The notes: generated by a model from the sequence alone, not told the origin. A stretch of DNA of 64,000 nt from Marinobacter bohaiensis (GCF_003258515.1 NZ_QGEH01000001.1:1-64000), one strand, 5' to 3'. Positions 36,952-45,749 are shown, counted from the first letter of the stretch. Numbers and translations are program-made.

Positions 36952-37616
36952 TGGAAGACCTGCTGAGTAACGTGGACTGGGGCGAAATCGGCTACGCCAG
37001 CTGGGACACCCTGATCATGGTGGGCGCGTCGCTGTTCTTCAGCGTCCTGTTCGGCCTGCCGATCGGTGTGCTGCTGTTCCTGACCGGCAAACGCCAGTTG
37101 CTGGAGCAGCCGGTGGCCTACGCGGTGCTGTCGTTCGTGGTGAACGTGCTGCGTTCGGTGCCGTTCATTATCCTGCTGATCGTGATGATCCCGTTCACGG
37201 TCATGCTGATCGGCACTTCCCTGGGCGTGGCCGGTGCGATTCCGCCGCTGGTGGCCGGGGGCGCGCCGTTCTTCGCGCGGCTGGTGGAAACCTCCCTGCG
37301 CGAGGTGGACCGGGGCATCATCGAGGCCACCCAGGCGATGGGCGCCACCGTGCGCCAGGTCATCTTCGGCGCGCTGCTGCCGGAGGCCCTGCCAGGCATC
37401 ATCGCCGGCATCACGGTGACGGCGATCACGCTGGTGTCCTACGCCGCCATGTCCGGTGTTATCGGCGGGGGCGGTTTGGGTGACCTGGCTATCCGTTTCG
37501 GATATCAGCGATTTCAGACCGACGTCATGGTGATTACCGTGGCGCTTCTGGTTGTTTTTGTGCAAGTGCTGCAAATGGTGGGCGACCGGCTGGTATTGCA
37601 CTTCAGCCGTCGCTGA
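36951..37616 (+). CDS. metI: Methionine ABC transporter permease MetI
   Basis: This 221-residue permease has five hydrophobic helices and the EAA coupling loop 'EATQAMGATVRQVIFGALLPEALPGIIAG'. It starts '[23 protein letters not shown]', typical of MetI. It shares one base with metN and is followed by metQ after 66 bp, giving the usual metNIQ order for D- and L-methionine uptake. Confidence 0.95.
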   Translation: MEDLLSNVDWGEIGYASWDTLIMVGASLFFSVLFGLPIGVLLFLTGKRQLLEQPVAYAVLSFVVNVLRSVPFIILLIVMIPFTVMLIGTSLGVAGAIPPLVAGGAPFFARLVETSLREVDRGIIEATQAMGATVRQVIFGALLPEALPGIIAGITVTAITLVSYAAMSGVIGGGGLGDLAIRFGYQRFQTDVMVITVALLVVFVQVLQMVGDRLVLHFSRR

Positions 37617-37682
37617 TCCACGTGCGCCGTTGTGGTAACGGCGCAAAGAAAAAGAACACTCATCGTAGACACGAGGAAGATT

Positions 37683-38465
37683 ATGAAACTGACAAAGATT
37701 CTGGCGCTGGCTGCCTCCCTGGTGGCTTTCTCATCCGCCCAGGCGGCGGACAAACTGACCGTGGCGGCCACCGCCGTTCCCCACGCGGAAATCCTGGAAT
37801 TCGTAAAGCCCATGCTGGCCAAGGAAGACGTGGATCTGGATGTGAAAGTCTTCACCGATTACGTCCAGCCCAACATCCAGGTGGCGCAGGAGCGTATGGA
37901 CGCCAACTTCTTCCAGCACCAGCCGTACCTGAGCGAGTTCAACGACGGCAAGGGCACCAACCTGGTCAGCGTTATCGGCGTTCACGTCGAGCCGTTCGGC
38001 GCCTACTCCAACAAGATCGAGTCCCTGGACGACCTGGAAGACGGCGCCACCATCGCCATTCCCAACGATCCGACCAACGGCGGCCGTGCGCTGCTGCTGC
38101 TGCAGAAAGCCGGTCTGATCACGCTCAAGGACAGCAGCAAGATCACCGCGACGCCGCGTGACATCGCCGAGAACCCGAAGAACCTGGACTTCTACGAGCT
38201 GGAAGCCGCCACCCTGCCGCGGGTGCTGGGTCAGGTCGACGTGGCCATGATCAACACCAACTACGCGCTGGAAGCGGGCCTGAACCCGACCAAGGACGCA
38301 CTGATCATCGAGGGTGCCGATTCTCCGTACGTCAACATCCTGGTGGCCCGTCCGGACAACAAGGACAGCGCGGCCATGCAGAAGCTGGCGGACGCCCTGA
38401 CCAGCGATGAGGTCAAGCAGTTCATCAACGACAAGTACAAGGGTGCCGTGGTTCCGGCCTTCTGA
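37683..38465 (+). CDS. metQ: Methionine-binding protein MetQ
   Basis: This 260-residue periplasmic binding protein belongs to the NlpA/MetQ family ('LTVAATAVPHAEILEFVKPMLAKEDVDLDVKVFTDYVQPN', 'QVDVAMINTNYALEAGL'). The signal peptide 'MKLTKILALAASLVAFSSAQA' ends without a cysteine, so unlike the E. coli lipoprotein this copy should be a soluble periplasmic protein. A GAGGA site precedes the ATG. A strong hairpin terminator follows. Confidence 0.92.
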   Translation: MKLTKILALAASLVAFSSAQAADKLTVAATAVPHAEILEFVKPMLAKEDVDLDVKVFTDYVQPNIQVAQERMDANFFQHQPYLSEFNDGKGTNLVSVIGVHVEPFGAYSNKIESLDDLEDGATIAIPNDPTNGGRALLLLQKAGLITLKDSSKITATPRDIAENPKNLDFYELEAATLPRVLGQVDVAMINTNYALEAGLNPTKDALIIEGADSPYVNILVARPDNKDSAAMQKLADALTSDEVKQFINDKYKGAVVPAF

Positions 38466-38487
38466 GTCAGCGCGTTGATCGACGCCT

Positions 38488-38522
38488 AAAAAAAGACCCC
38501 GGCCTCGGCCGGGGTCTTTTCG
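38488..38522. terminator. Bidirectional intrinsic terminator between metQ and the peroxiredoxin gene
   Basis: GACCCCGGCC and GGCCGGGGTC pair perfectly over 10 bp around a two-base loop, flanked by seven A residues on the left and four T residues on the right. It can stop metNIQ transcripts and those of the convergent peroxiredoxin gene. Confidence 0.9.
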
Positions 38523-38540
38523 TTTCGGGACGGGAAACGG

Positions 38541-39194
38541 TTACTCGCCGTTCCAGTTGGCTTTCGGGTCCGGCGTCATGCGCAGGTAGGGGCGCACCGC
38601 CTTGTAGCCTTTGGGGAAGCGCTGCTTGATCTCATCCTCGTCCTGCAGGGACGGCACGATCACCACGTCGTCGCCGGCTTCCCAGTTGCCCGGGGTGGCC
38701 ACCTTGTGGCTGTCGGTCAGTTGCAGGGAGTCCACCGCCCGCAGCACCTCGTTGAAGTTACGGCCGGTGCTGGCCGGGTAGGTGATGATCAGGCGCACCT
38801 TCTTGTTCGGGTCGATCACGAACAGCGAACGCACGGTCATGCTGTCGTCCGCGTTGGGGTGAATCATGTCGTACAGGGTGGATACCGTGCGGTCACCGTC
38901 CGCCAGGATCGGGAAGTTGACGCTGCAGCCCTGGGTCTCGTTGATGTCGTTGATCCAGGATTTGTGCGACTCCACGTCGTCCACGCTCAGCGCGATGGCC
39001 TTGATGTTGCGCTTGGTGAACTCGTCCTTCAGTTTGGCGGTCAGGCCCAGCTCGGTGGTGCACACCGGGGTGAAATCGGCCGGGTGCGAGAACAGGATGC
39101 CCCAGCCGTCGCCCAGCCACTCGTGGAAGCGGATGCGGCCTTCGCTGGAATCCTGTTCAAAATCGGGTGCGGTATCGCCTAGACGTAAGCTCAT
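38541..39194 (-). CDS. 1-Cys peroxiredoxin (Prx6 type)
   Basis: This 217-residue cytoplasmic peroxidase removes hydrogen peroxide and alkyl hydroperoxides. The peroxidatic cysteine is in 'HPADFTPVCTTELG', and the C-terminal half has the Prx6-type pieces 'RLIITYPASTGRNFNEVLRAVDSLQ' and 'ATPGNWEAGDDVVIVPSL'. No resolving cysteine is seen. A strong GAGGAGGAG site precedes the ATG. It converges with metQ. Confidence 0.93.
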   Translation of the reverse strand: MSLRLGDTAPDFEQDSSEGRIRFHEWLGDGWGILFSHPADFTPVCTTELGLTAKLKDEFTKRNIKAIALSVDDVESHKSWINDINETQGCSVNFPILADGDRTVSTLYDMIHPNADDSMTVRSLFVIDPNKKVRLIITYPASTGRNFNEVLRAVDSLQLTDSHKVATPGNWEAGDDVVIVPSLQDEDEIKQRFPKGYKAVRPYLRMTPDPKANWNGE

Positions 39195-39348
39195 GAATAC
39201 TCCTCCTCTGGATCGGTGACGCCGACCGGCGTCGATCTTCCTGTAACCGTCTGTCTTGACTCACTGAATGCCGTGACTGTCAGAGACTATTGGGCCGGCG
39301 GCGGATTTATCAAAAGACTGTTTCGTTCTGCTTTATAACCTTATGTTA

Positions 39349-40701
39349 TTACGGGGTTTTGACGCCTTCACGCTCGAAATGTTCCCGAGTCAGACGGAAG
39401 ATCACCGGGCTCAGCAGCGCCAGCGCCACCAGGTTGGGCAGGGCCATCATCGCGTTCAGGGTGTCTGCTACCAGCCAGATAATGCCCAGGTTGGAGGTGG
39501 CGCCGACGGGAATGGCGATGATCCACAGCACCCGATAGGGCCAGATGGCCTTTACGCCGAACAGGAACTCGATGCAGCGCTCGCCATAGAACGACCAGCC
39601 CAGGATGGTGGTGAAGGCGAACACCGCCAGGGCGATGGCCACCAGGTAGTTGCCGACGCTGGGCAGGGCGTGGGCGAAGGCCATCGAGGTCAGGGCGGCA
39701 CCGGACTCGCCGCTGGTCCAGACGCCGGAGGTGATGATCACCAGGCCGGTGATGGTGCAGATGATGATGGTGTCGATGAAGGTGCCCAGCATGGCCACCA
39801 TGCCCTGCTTGATCGGGTTGTTGGTCTGCGCCGCGGCGTGGGCGATGGGTGCCGAGCCCAGGCCCGCTTCGTTGGAGAAGATGCCGCGCGCCACACCGAA
39901 GCGGATAGCGGCCCACACGGCGGCCCCGGCGAAACCGCCCTGGGCGGCGATGGGGCTGAAGGCGTGCTCCACCACCAGGGCGATGGCGGCGGGAATCTCG
40001 GTGGCGTTGATGGCCAGTACGATCAGCCCGGCCACCAGGTAGGCGATGGCCATCAGCGGCACCAGCGAGGACGCCACCTGGCCGATGCGCTTGATGCCGC
40101 CGATCAGGACCAGGCCCACCAGCACCGCCAGTACCAGGCCCGTGACGATGTGCGGCACGTTGAAGTTGGTTTCGATGACGTCCGCCACCGAGTTGGCCTG
40201 CACGGTGTTGCCGATGCCGAAGCCAGCCACCGCAGCGAACACGGCGAACAGCACGCCCAGCCAGGTCCACTTGTGGCCCAGGCCGTTGCGGATGTAGTAC
40301 ATGGGCCCGCCGACGTGGTCGCCGCGCTCGTCCACCTCGCGGTAGTTCACCGCCAGCACCGCTTCGGAGTACTTGGTGGCCATGCCCACCAGGGCGGTCA
40401 GCCACATCCAGAACAGTGCGCCCGGACCGCCGAGGAAGACCGCCGTGGCTACACCGGCGATGTTACCGGTCCCGACGGTGGCCGACAGCGCGGTCATCAG
40501 GGCCTGGAACGGCGGAATCTCGCCGTCGTCGCCGGACTGGCGGCCCTGCCACATCAGCTTGAAGCCGGTGCCCAGCTTCAGGATCGGCATGAGCTTCAGG
40601 CCCAGGCTCAGGAACAGACCGACACCCAGGATCAGGACCAGCATGGGCGGCCCCCAGACCAGGCCGTTGATCGCGGTGATGACATTCGACAGGGCTTCCA
40701 T
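39349..40701 (-). CDS. Alanine/glycine:sodium symporter (AGCS family)
   Basis: This 450-residue carrier has about eleven helices and AGCS signature segments: 'FQALMTALSATVGTGNIAGVATAVFLGGPGALFWMW', 'GGPMYYIRNGLG' and 'GVARGIFSNEAGLGSAPIAHAAA'. It takes up alanine or glycine with sodium, common in marine and halophilic bacteria. ATG 40701 follows a GGAGGAA site; the longer frame to 40824 starts without one. A promoter fit lies at 40739. Confidence 0.92.
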   Translation of the reverse strand: MEALSNVITAINGLVWGPPMLVLILGVGLFLSLGLKLMPILKLGTGFKLMWQGRQSGDDGEIPPFQALMTALSATVGTGNIAGVATAVFLGGPGALFWMWLTALVGMATKYSEAVLAVNYREVDERGDHVGGPMYYIRNGLGHKWTWLGVLFAVFAAVAGFGIGNTVQANSVADVIETNFNVPHIVTGLVLAVLVGLVLIGGIKRIGQVASSLVPLMAIAYLVAGLIVLAINATEIPAAIALVVEHAFSPIAAQGGFAGAAVWAAIRFGVARGIFSNEAGLGSAPIAHAAAQTNNPIKQGMVAMLGTFIDTIIICTITGLVIITSGVWTSGESGAALTSMAFAHALPSVGNYLVAIALAVFAFTTILGWSFYGERCIEFLFGVKAIWPYRVLWIIAIPVGATSNLGIIWLVADTLNAMMALPNLVALALLSPVIFRLTREHFEREGVKTP

Positions 40702-40738
40702 GGACGTTTCCTCCGTTGAATCCAGTGCTGATCGGCAG

Positions 40739-40766
40739 AGTATAGACCGATCCTTATTGTTGTTGA
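40739..40766 (-). promoter_or_regulatory. Candidate sigma-70 promoter for the AGCS gene
   Basis: On the minus strand TCAACA (40766-40761) and TATACT (40744-40739) are 16 bp apart, matching 4 of 6 and 5 of 6 consensus bases. They lie 38 bp before the start codon. Confidence 0.4.
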
Positions 40767-40911
40767 TAAAGGGCCTTTCAGAATAACAAGTTACAACGAT
40801 AATGCACTGTTTTTGTGCGGGCAATTGGCCGGTCTGGCGTGGCGAGAGTCAATGGAGACATGGCGGCGCCCCGGGAATCCAGTATCCTCGGGGTAACGGA
40901 AGGAGAACCCT

Positions 40912-41838
40912 GTGAATGTAGCCTTGAAGCATTACCCGCCCGAATCGCGCCGTATCGGCGCCAATGGCCTGGAATTCTGCGTCGAGACCCGGGGCAACCC
41001 GAGCGGCGAACCGGTGGTGTTCATTATGGGCCTGGGCGCCCAGATGACCCTGTGGCCGGAGAGTCTGCTCAACGCCTACGCCGAAGCCGGCTATTGGGTG
41101 GTTCGTTTCGACAACCGGGACATCGGCCTGTCCACGCACCTCAAGGCGCACCTGCAGGATCATCCGCTCAAGGCCATGTTGAACTCCCGCCTGGGGCGGC
41201 CCGTGGCTGCGCCCTACACGCTGCACGACATGGCGGCGGACGTAGGCGGCCTGATGGACGCGCTGGAGATCGGGCGCGCGCACCTGGTGGGCGTCTCCAT
41301 GGGGGGCATGATCACCCAGGTGCTGGCGGGGGATTATCCACAGCGGGTGCGTTCGGCCACCCTGGTGATGACCTCCACCAACAGTCCGCGCCTGCCCATG
41401 CCCAAACTGGGGCTGGTCTGGCGGTTATCGGGGATCGGCGTGAAAGGCCACGATGAGGACGCGGTGGTAGCCCGCTCGCTGGACTTCTGGCGCGCCATCC
41501 AGAGCCCGGATTATCCCACCGCGCCGCACACCGTGCGTGAACGACTCATTAGCGACTACCGACGCGCGTACCACCCGGCCGGCATCCTGCGTCAGACCCG
41601 GGCGATTCTTGCCAGCGGCAGCCTGTCCTCCATCACCCGCCGCATCCAGGCGCCCACGGCGATCATCCACGGCGCGGCGGACCCGCTGATCCGGCCGGTG
41701 GCGGCGGAGCAGCTGCAGTACCTGATTCCCCACGCCCAGGCGCGGCTGATTCCCGGCATGGGGCACGATCTGCCGGAGCCGCTGGTGGCCACGATCGCCG
41801 AGACGAGTCTGGGCGTGATGGGTTTGGCCAGCCGCTGA
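40912..41838 (+). CDS. Alpha/beta hydrolase (esterase-like)
   Basis: This 308-residue hydrolase has the nucleophile elbow 'VGVSMGGMI' (G-x-S-x-G), an acid residue in 'GAADPLIRP' and a histidine in 'PGMGHDLPEPL'. The oxyanion region reads 'VVFIMGLGAQMTLWP'. It belongs to the broad carboxylesterase/methylesterase group; the substrate cannot be assigned. GAAGGAGAA precedes the start (codon at 40912). It stands between two divergent/convergent genes and is probably single. Confidence 0.85.
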   Translation: MNVALKHYPPESRRIGANGLEFCVETRGNPSGEPVVFIMGLGAQMTLWPESLLNAYAEAGYWVVRFDNRDIGLSTHLKAHLQDHPLKAMLNSRLGRPVAAPYTLHDMAADVGGLMDALEIGRAHLVGVSMGGMITQVLAGDYPQRVRSATLVMTSTNSPRLPMPKLGLVWRLSGIGVKGHDEDAVVARSLDFWRAIQSPDYPTAPHTVRERLISDYRRAYHPAGILRQTRAILASGSLSSITRRIQAPTAIIHGAADPLIRPVAAEQLQYLIPHAQARLIPGMGHDLPEPLVATIAETSLGVMGLASR

Positions 41839-41857
41839 AGTCGGGCGGCGCCGGGAG

Positions 41858-42298
41858 TTACCAGCTCCCGGTATTTTCCATGCTGGCCCAGGGCTCCTGC
41901 GGCGGCAGGGCGTCGCCTTTCTGCAGCAGTTCGATGGAGATGTTGTCCGGCGAGCGCACGAACGCCATGTGACCGTCCCGCGGCGGGCGGTTGATGGTGA
42001 CGCCGCCGGCCTGCAGTTTGTCGCACAGCGCGTAGATGTCATCCACCCGGTAGGCCAGGTGGCCGAAATTGCGGCCGCCGGTGTATTCCTCGGGATCCCA
42101 GTTGTAGGTCAGTTCCACCATCGGCGCCTTGTCCGCCAGGGCGCGCTCGCGATCTTCCGGCGCGGCCAGGAACACCAGTGTGAAACGGCCTTTGTCGTTG
42201 TCCATGCGCCGGACTTCTTCCAGACCCAGCAGGTTGCAGTAGAAATTCAGGGACGCATCCAGGTCGGCGACCCGGACCATGGTGTGCAGGTATTGCAT
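41858..42298 (-). CDS. gloA: Lactoylglutathione lyase (glyoxalase I)
   Basis: This 146-residue enzyme converts the methylglyoxal-glutathione hemithioacetal to S-lactoylglutathione. It begins '[31 protein letters not shown]', with metal-ligand positions H5, the Glu in 'MVELTYNWD', the His in '[11 protein letters not shown]' and the Glu in '[10 protein letters not shown]'. ATG 42298 follows a GAGGAC site. Most of the protein matches GloA closely, including the short form used by nickel/cobalt-type enzymes. Confidence 0.92.
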   Translation of the reverse strand: MQYLHTMVRVADLDASLNFYCNLLGLEEVRRMDNDKGRFTLVFLAAPEDRERALADKAPMVELTYNWDPEEYTGGRNFGHLAYRVDDIYALCDKLQAGGVTINRPPRDGHMAFVRSPDNISIELLQKGDALPPQEPWASMENTGSW

Positions 42299-42458
42299 GG
42301 TGTTGTCCTCATCAGGATGACGTGGGTTCTTTGTCGCGCATTGTCTCACATCGGCCGGGGGGCGGCGGAAGAGGTGCTAGACCGGAGCGATGAGATGGAT
42401 CGTGGCGCTGGAATGAGTGGGAGAAACGGGAGGGGAAAATCAGGGCGCAGAAAATAAA

Positions 42459-42490
42459 ATAGCCAGCCCAAGACATCTTGAGCTGGCTAT
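42459..42490 (-). terminator. Intrinsic terminator for the small gene at 42550
   Basis: ATAGCCAGC and GCTGGCTAT form a 9-bp stem, extended after one mismatch by CAAGA/TCTTG to a two-base loop. On the minus strand it is followed by TTTTATTTT. It lies 60 bp after the small gene's stop codon and terminates its message. Confidence 0.85.
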
Positions 42491-42549
42491 CAACTGGGAA
42501 TACTCAAAATGAGATCCCTCCGTGTTGTTTTATCTTCTTCGCGTCCCGA

Positions 42550-42711
42550 TTAACGCTGGCGCAGAGCGGCCTTGATGCTGCGGGACTGAGCCGGACGATT
42601 GAGCGCTTCAAGGCTCATGGTCTGGCGGCGGCTGACGGCTTCTACCCGGCTGTTTTCGGGCATGGCGACCTGGTTACGCCGGAACCGGACGACGATGTTG
42701 CTCAAACGCAT
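42550..42711 (-). CDS. Small basic protein, 53 residues, not recognised
   Basis: This small gene encodes 53 residues, starting 'MRLSNIVVRFRRNQVAMPEN' and ending 'SIKAALRQR'. It is strongly basic (11 Arg, 1 Lys) with few acidic residues and no membrane helix or signal peptide. The ribosome site GGAGGTG ends 5 nt before the ATG and is the best in the neighbourhood. A candidate promoter (TTTACA then TTTAAA, 19 bp apart) lies upstream and an intrinsic terminator follows at 42459-42490. These four elements together argue for a real gene. The pattern is unlike DUF1127 or ribosomal proteins; a nucleic-acid-binding or stress peptide is possible. Confidence 0.65.
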   Translation of the reverse strand: MRLSNIVVRFRRNQVAMPENSRVEAVSRRQTMSLEALNRPAQSRSIKAALRQR

Positions 42712-42987
42712 ATTTCACCTCCAAATGGAACTAGGATCTCCGGGTCTACATGGAGCGACCCGTCATTTAAAACGCCTTGGCGATGTACTGTGTAAAGACG
42801 TTGCTGTGGAGGCCACGCACGTCGCCCTGAAGGACTTCAGGGCACGTTTCAGGGAGGATCCCCGAAACGCAGGAGAAATGTACATTAATCAAACAGCTTA
42901 GGGAATAAGTAGTAGGCGAACATTGTTAAAAAGTGTTGCCTGACCGGTGATCCATCGTTGCGTTGAGGCCGCGGCGGTCTCCAGAAG
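42712..42987 (-). other. Structured upstream region of the small gene
   Basis: Two hairpins lie side by side: a perfect 9-bp palindrome GCCCTGAAG/CTTCAGGGC at 42824-42843 and an imperfect one GTTTC...GAAAC at 42846-42868. The minus strand also holds a weak sigma-70 fit (TTTACA near 42798, TTTAAA near 42773). The hairpins lie upstream of that promoter, so they could be an operator or belong to an earlier, longer transcript. No known riboswitch was recognised. Confidence 0.4.
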
Positions 42988-44022
42988 TCAGAGCAGCGGG
43001 ATGCGCGAGCGCTGTCGGCCATTCATCAGCACCAGCGTGCCCGAGTCCGATTCGGGTTCCGGCAGGCCCTTCTCCAGTTGTTCCAGGATCTCGGCCACGC
43101 CCATCCGGCCGTCGATGGTTTTCAGCGCCGCAAAAGCCAGGTGATGGGGCGGCGTATAGGCGGGGTCGCCATTCTGCGTCAGCCGGTTGGCCACCATGCC
43201 CAGGCGAACCAGCAGTTGGGCCCGCTCGCCCTCATGGACCATGAGCAGGAAATCGCGTGTGTCCAGGGTGCCCACCGTGTCGAAAAAGTCCAGGGCGCCC
43301 AGCAGGCGTTCACTCCAGTCACGGCGGACGGCGTTGTCGGCCTCGGCGGAGGTGTTCCCGGTGTCCGCCGGCGTCACCCGCAGCCACACCAGCGTGATCT
43401 CACCGCCGATCATCTTGATGCGCTGGGTGGACTCCTCCAACTGGCGGGTGATGCCGGCCCAGTTCCACAGGCCGGTGACCTCGTCCAGCAGGTTCTCACG
43501 GGGGCCGCCGTGGATCGTGTCGCGGCGGTTGGCGGGGCTTTCGAAGGCGAACTCGCGCTCGGCCAGGGCGGCCAGGTCCCGCAAGACGCTGAAGTCGAAT
43601 TCGCTGGTGGCGTGGGGCCGGGAGTCGATCACGCACAGGGTGCCGACCGGAATCCGTTGCTGCACCCGCAGCGGCAGGCCGGCATAGAAACGGATGTGGG
43701 GTGGGCCAGTCACTAGCGGGTTGTCGTCGAAGCGCTCGTCCCGCAGGGTGTCCTCGACGACGAAAATATCGTCCTCCAGCAGGGCGTGACCGCAGAAGGA
43801 AACGCGCCTTTCGGTGGCTTTCGCCTCCAGACCCTGGATCGACTTGAACCACTGGCGATCCTCGTCCACCAGGGTGATGGCGGCGATGGCGACGCCATAG
43901 AATTTCTGTGCCAGCCGGGTAATGCGCTCGAAACGCTCTTCCACCGGCGTGTCCAGCACGCGCAGGGCACGCAGACTGTCGATGCGTTGAGGCTCGTCGG
44001 GAGCAAGGGGCGGTGCTTTCAT
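42988..44022 (-). CDS. GAF domain protein with degenerate GGDEF domain
   Basis: This 344-residue cytoplasmic protein starts with a GAF domain (~20-165: 'RFERITRLAQKFYGVAIAAITLVDEDRQWFKSIQGLE', 'RRVSFCGHALLEDD', 'GTLCVID'). A GGDEF-like domain follows ('DEVTGLWNWAGITRQLEE'), but where the active site should be the sequence reads 'TLDTRDFLLMV', without G-G-D/E-E-F. It is therefore unlikely to make cyclic di-GMP and may be a sensor or a binding partner. It is transcribed alone. Confidence 0.8.
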   Translation of the reverse strand: MKAPPLAPDEPQRIDSLRALRVLDTPVEERFERITRLAQKFYGVAIAAITLVDEDRQWFKSIQGLEAKATERRVSFCGHALLEDDIFVVEDTLRDERFDDNPLVTGPPHIRFYAGLPLRVQQRIPVGTLCVIDSRPHATSEFDFSVLRDLAALAEREFAFESPANRRDTIHGGPRENLLDEVTGLWNWAGITRQLEESTQRIKMIGGEITLVWLRVTPADTGNTSAEADNAVRRDWSERLLGALDFFDTVGTLDTRDFLLMVHEGERAQLLVRLGMVANRLTQNGDPAYTPPHHLAFAALKTIDGRMGVAEILEQLEKGLPEPESDSGTLVLMNGRQRSRIPLL

Positions 44023-44207
44023 TGCGGATCCGGCGTGTTCGGACGAGTGTCCATTATAGACAGATCCGGGCGACGGGTTAACGGGCGATGAAGTCTCGGC
44101 TCACTTCGGCGCACTGGTTGACTTCCTGATGTTTCCATCCCGCCGATCTTTGCCTAGCTTTAGGGGAGGGCGGTTTGAATGCCGGCCCCTGAACAGGAGG
44201 CACGCTT

Positions 44208-44639
44208 ATGCGATCACTCAAGGTCAGTGACGTCATGTGGAATCACATTGAGCCCGTGCGTTGCGGCACCTCGTTGTCGAAGGTGGTGAATGTGCTCTTG
44301 CGCAACCACGTGAGTGGGCTGCCGGTCGTCGACGAGAAACGCCATGTGCTGGGATTCGTTTCCGAGCAGGACTGCATCCACGCGCTGCTGGTCACGAGCT
44401 ATCACCACGAGGGCGAACCGGTTGTGGATGATGTCATGTTTGCTGATCCGCTGACGGTACCCCCGGAAATGGCCATGGTGGACCTGGCACAGAATCTCGG
44501 CCGCAACAAACCCAAGATCTACCCGGTGGTCGATGGCGGTAAGCTGGTGGGCATCGTCACCCGCGCGGCGATCCTCCAGGCACTGGCCAAATCCGGTTAC
44601 GGCTCCCAGGTTCCCCGTTTCGCCACCGAGGACGATTAG
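44208..44639 (+). CDS. CBS-pair domain protein
   Basis: This 143-residue protein consists of two CBS domains (~8-65 and ~75-135), with typical pieces 'VSGLPVVDEKRHVLGFVSEQDCIHALL' and 'YPVVDGGKLVGIVTRAAILQAL'. CBS pairs bind adenosine ligands such as AMP, ATP or S-adenosylmethionine. It has no attached enzyme or channel domain, so its target is unknown. A GGAGG site precedes the ATG; a terminator follows at 44729. Confidence 0.88.
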   Translation: MRSLKVSDVMWNHIEPVRCGTSLSKVVNVLLRNHVSGLPVVDEKRHVLGFVSEQDCIHALLVTSYHHEGEPVVDDVMFADPLTVPPEMAMVDLAQNLGRNKPKIYPVVDGGKLVGIVTRAAILQALAKSGYGSQVPRFATEDD

Positions 44640-44728
44640 CCACCGTCCGTTCCGGTCTGGATGAACGCCGGGGTGTGTTGTCGTTCCAGGCACGGGCGCG
44701 CCATAATGGCTGGATCGACAGGACAATC

Positions 44729-44762
44729 GGGCCCCGCGACGCTGGTCGTGCCGGGCTTTTTT
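44729..44762 (+). terminator. Intrinsic terminator after the CBS gene
   Basis: The arms GCCCCGCGAC and GTCGTGCCGGGC pair around the loop GCTG with one wobble and a small bulge, followed by six T residues at 44757-44762. It sits about 90 bp after the CBS stop and 85 bp before fghA, so it could also be a leader attenuator of fghA. Confidence 0.7.
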
Positions 44763-44847
44763 ATTGGGTGCGGTCCGCCGCGCGATCGTCACCGGTCAGG
44801 CGATCCGGTTCGGGCCCGCCCCGAGACAGCACTAGAGGAACCCCACC

Positions 44848-45684
44848 ATGGAACTGCTTTCATCCAACCGCTGCTTTGATGGTGAGCATCGCCGGTATCG
44901 CCATCGCTCCGACGTGCTCAACTGCGATATGGAATTTGCCGTCTTCCTGCCTCCCCAGTCCCGCAAGGCGCCTGTGCCCGTGCTCTACTGGCTGTCGGGG
45001 CTGACGTGCACGGACCAGAATTTCATGCAGAAGGCCGGGGCCCAGAAGCGCGCGGCGGAGCTGGGGATGGCGATCGTCTGCCCGGATACCAGCCCGCGCG
45101 GCGTGAACCTGCCGGGCGAGGATGACAACTACGATTTCGGCAGCGGCGCCGGCTTCTACGTCAACGCCACCCAAGAACCCTGGTCGGCCCACTACCGCAT
45201 GTACGACTACGTGGTCAGCGAGCTGCCCACGCTGGTGGAAACCAACCTGCCGGTGACCGAAACGCGCTCGGTCTCCGGTCACTCCATGGGCGGACACGGC
45301 GCCCTGATCGCCGCCCTCAGGAATCCGGGCCGCTATGCGTCGGTGTCCGCCTTCGCGCCTATCTGCCACCCCACCGCCTGCCCCTGGGGCCAGAAAGCCT
45401 TCCTGGGCTACCTGGGCAGTGACGAGTCCACCTGGGCCGAGTACGACGCCACCCTGCTGATTCCGGAGGCGGACGAACGCCTGCCGCTGCTGATCGACCA
45501 GGGGACGGCGGACCAGTTCCTGGAAGAGCAGCTCTATCCGGAGACACTGGCCGAGGCCTGTGAGCGGGTGCATCACCACGTCACCCTGCGCATGCACAGC
45601 GGCTACGATCACAGTTACTTCTTCATCGCCTCGTTCATCGACGAGCACCTGGAGCATCACGCCAAGGCTCTGGGTCTGCTGTAG
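44848..45684 (+). CDS. fghA: S-formylglutathione hydrolase
   Basis: This 278-residue esterase-D family enzyme splits S-formylglutathione to formate and glutathione, the second step of formaldehyde detoxification. The nucleophile lies in 'VSGHSMGGHGALIAALRNPGRYASVSAFAPICHPTACPWGQKAF', with histidine in 'MHSGYDHSYFFIASFIDEH'. 'VLYWLSGLTCTDQNFMQKAGAQ' is near-invariant in FghA. No adjacent frmA-like dehydrogenase gene is present, so the pathway partner lies elsewhere. Confidence 0.95.
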   Translation: MELLSSNRCFDGEHRRYRHRSDVLNCDMEFAVFLPPQSRKAPVPVLYWLSGLTCTDQNFMQKAGAQKRAAELGMAIVCPDTSPRGVNLPGEDDNYDFGSGAGFYVNATQEPWSAHYRMYDYVVSELPTLVETNLPVTETRSVSGHSMGGHGALIAALRNPGRYASVSAFAPICHPTACPWGQKAFLGYLGSDESTWAEYDATLLIPEADERLPLLIDQGTADQFLEEQLYPETLAEACERVHHHVTLRMHSGYDHSYFFIASFIDEHLEHHAKALGLL

Positions 45685-45723
45685 CGGGGACATCCCGCTG
45701 TAACACCGGCGTCAACAAGCTGT

Positions 45724-45749
45724 CACGACAGTGCCATCGCACTGTCGTG
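45724..45749. repeat. Perfect 10-bp inverted repeat upstream of the 5'-nucleotidase-like gene
   Basis: CACGACAGTG and CACTGTCGTG are perfect reverse complements six bases apart. No T run follows on either strand. A direct repeat TGTTACA, 10 bp apart, follows at 45772-45788. The position between fghA and the next gene allows either a terminator for fghA or an operator. Confidence 0.5.

Noticed and set aside
41425-42042. Minus-strand frame of about 205 codons across the hydrolase and glyoxalase genes
   Set aside because: It overlaps two well-supported genes in a third frame and has no domain.
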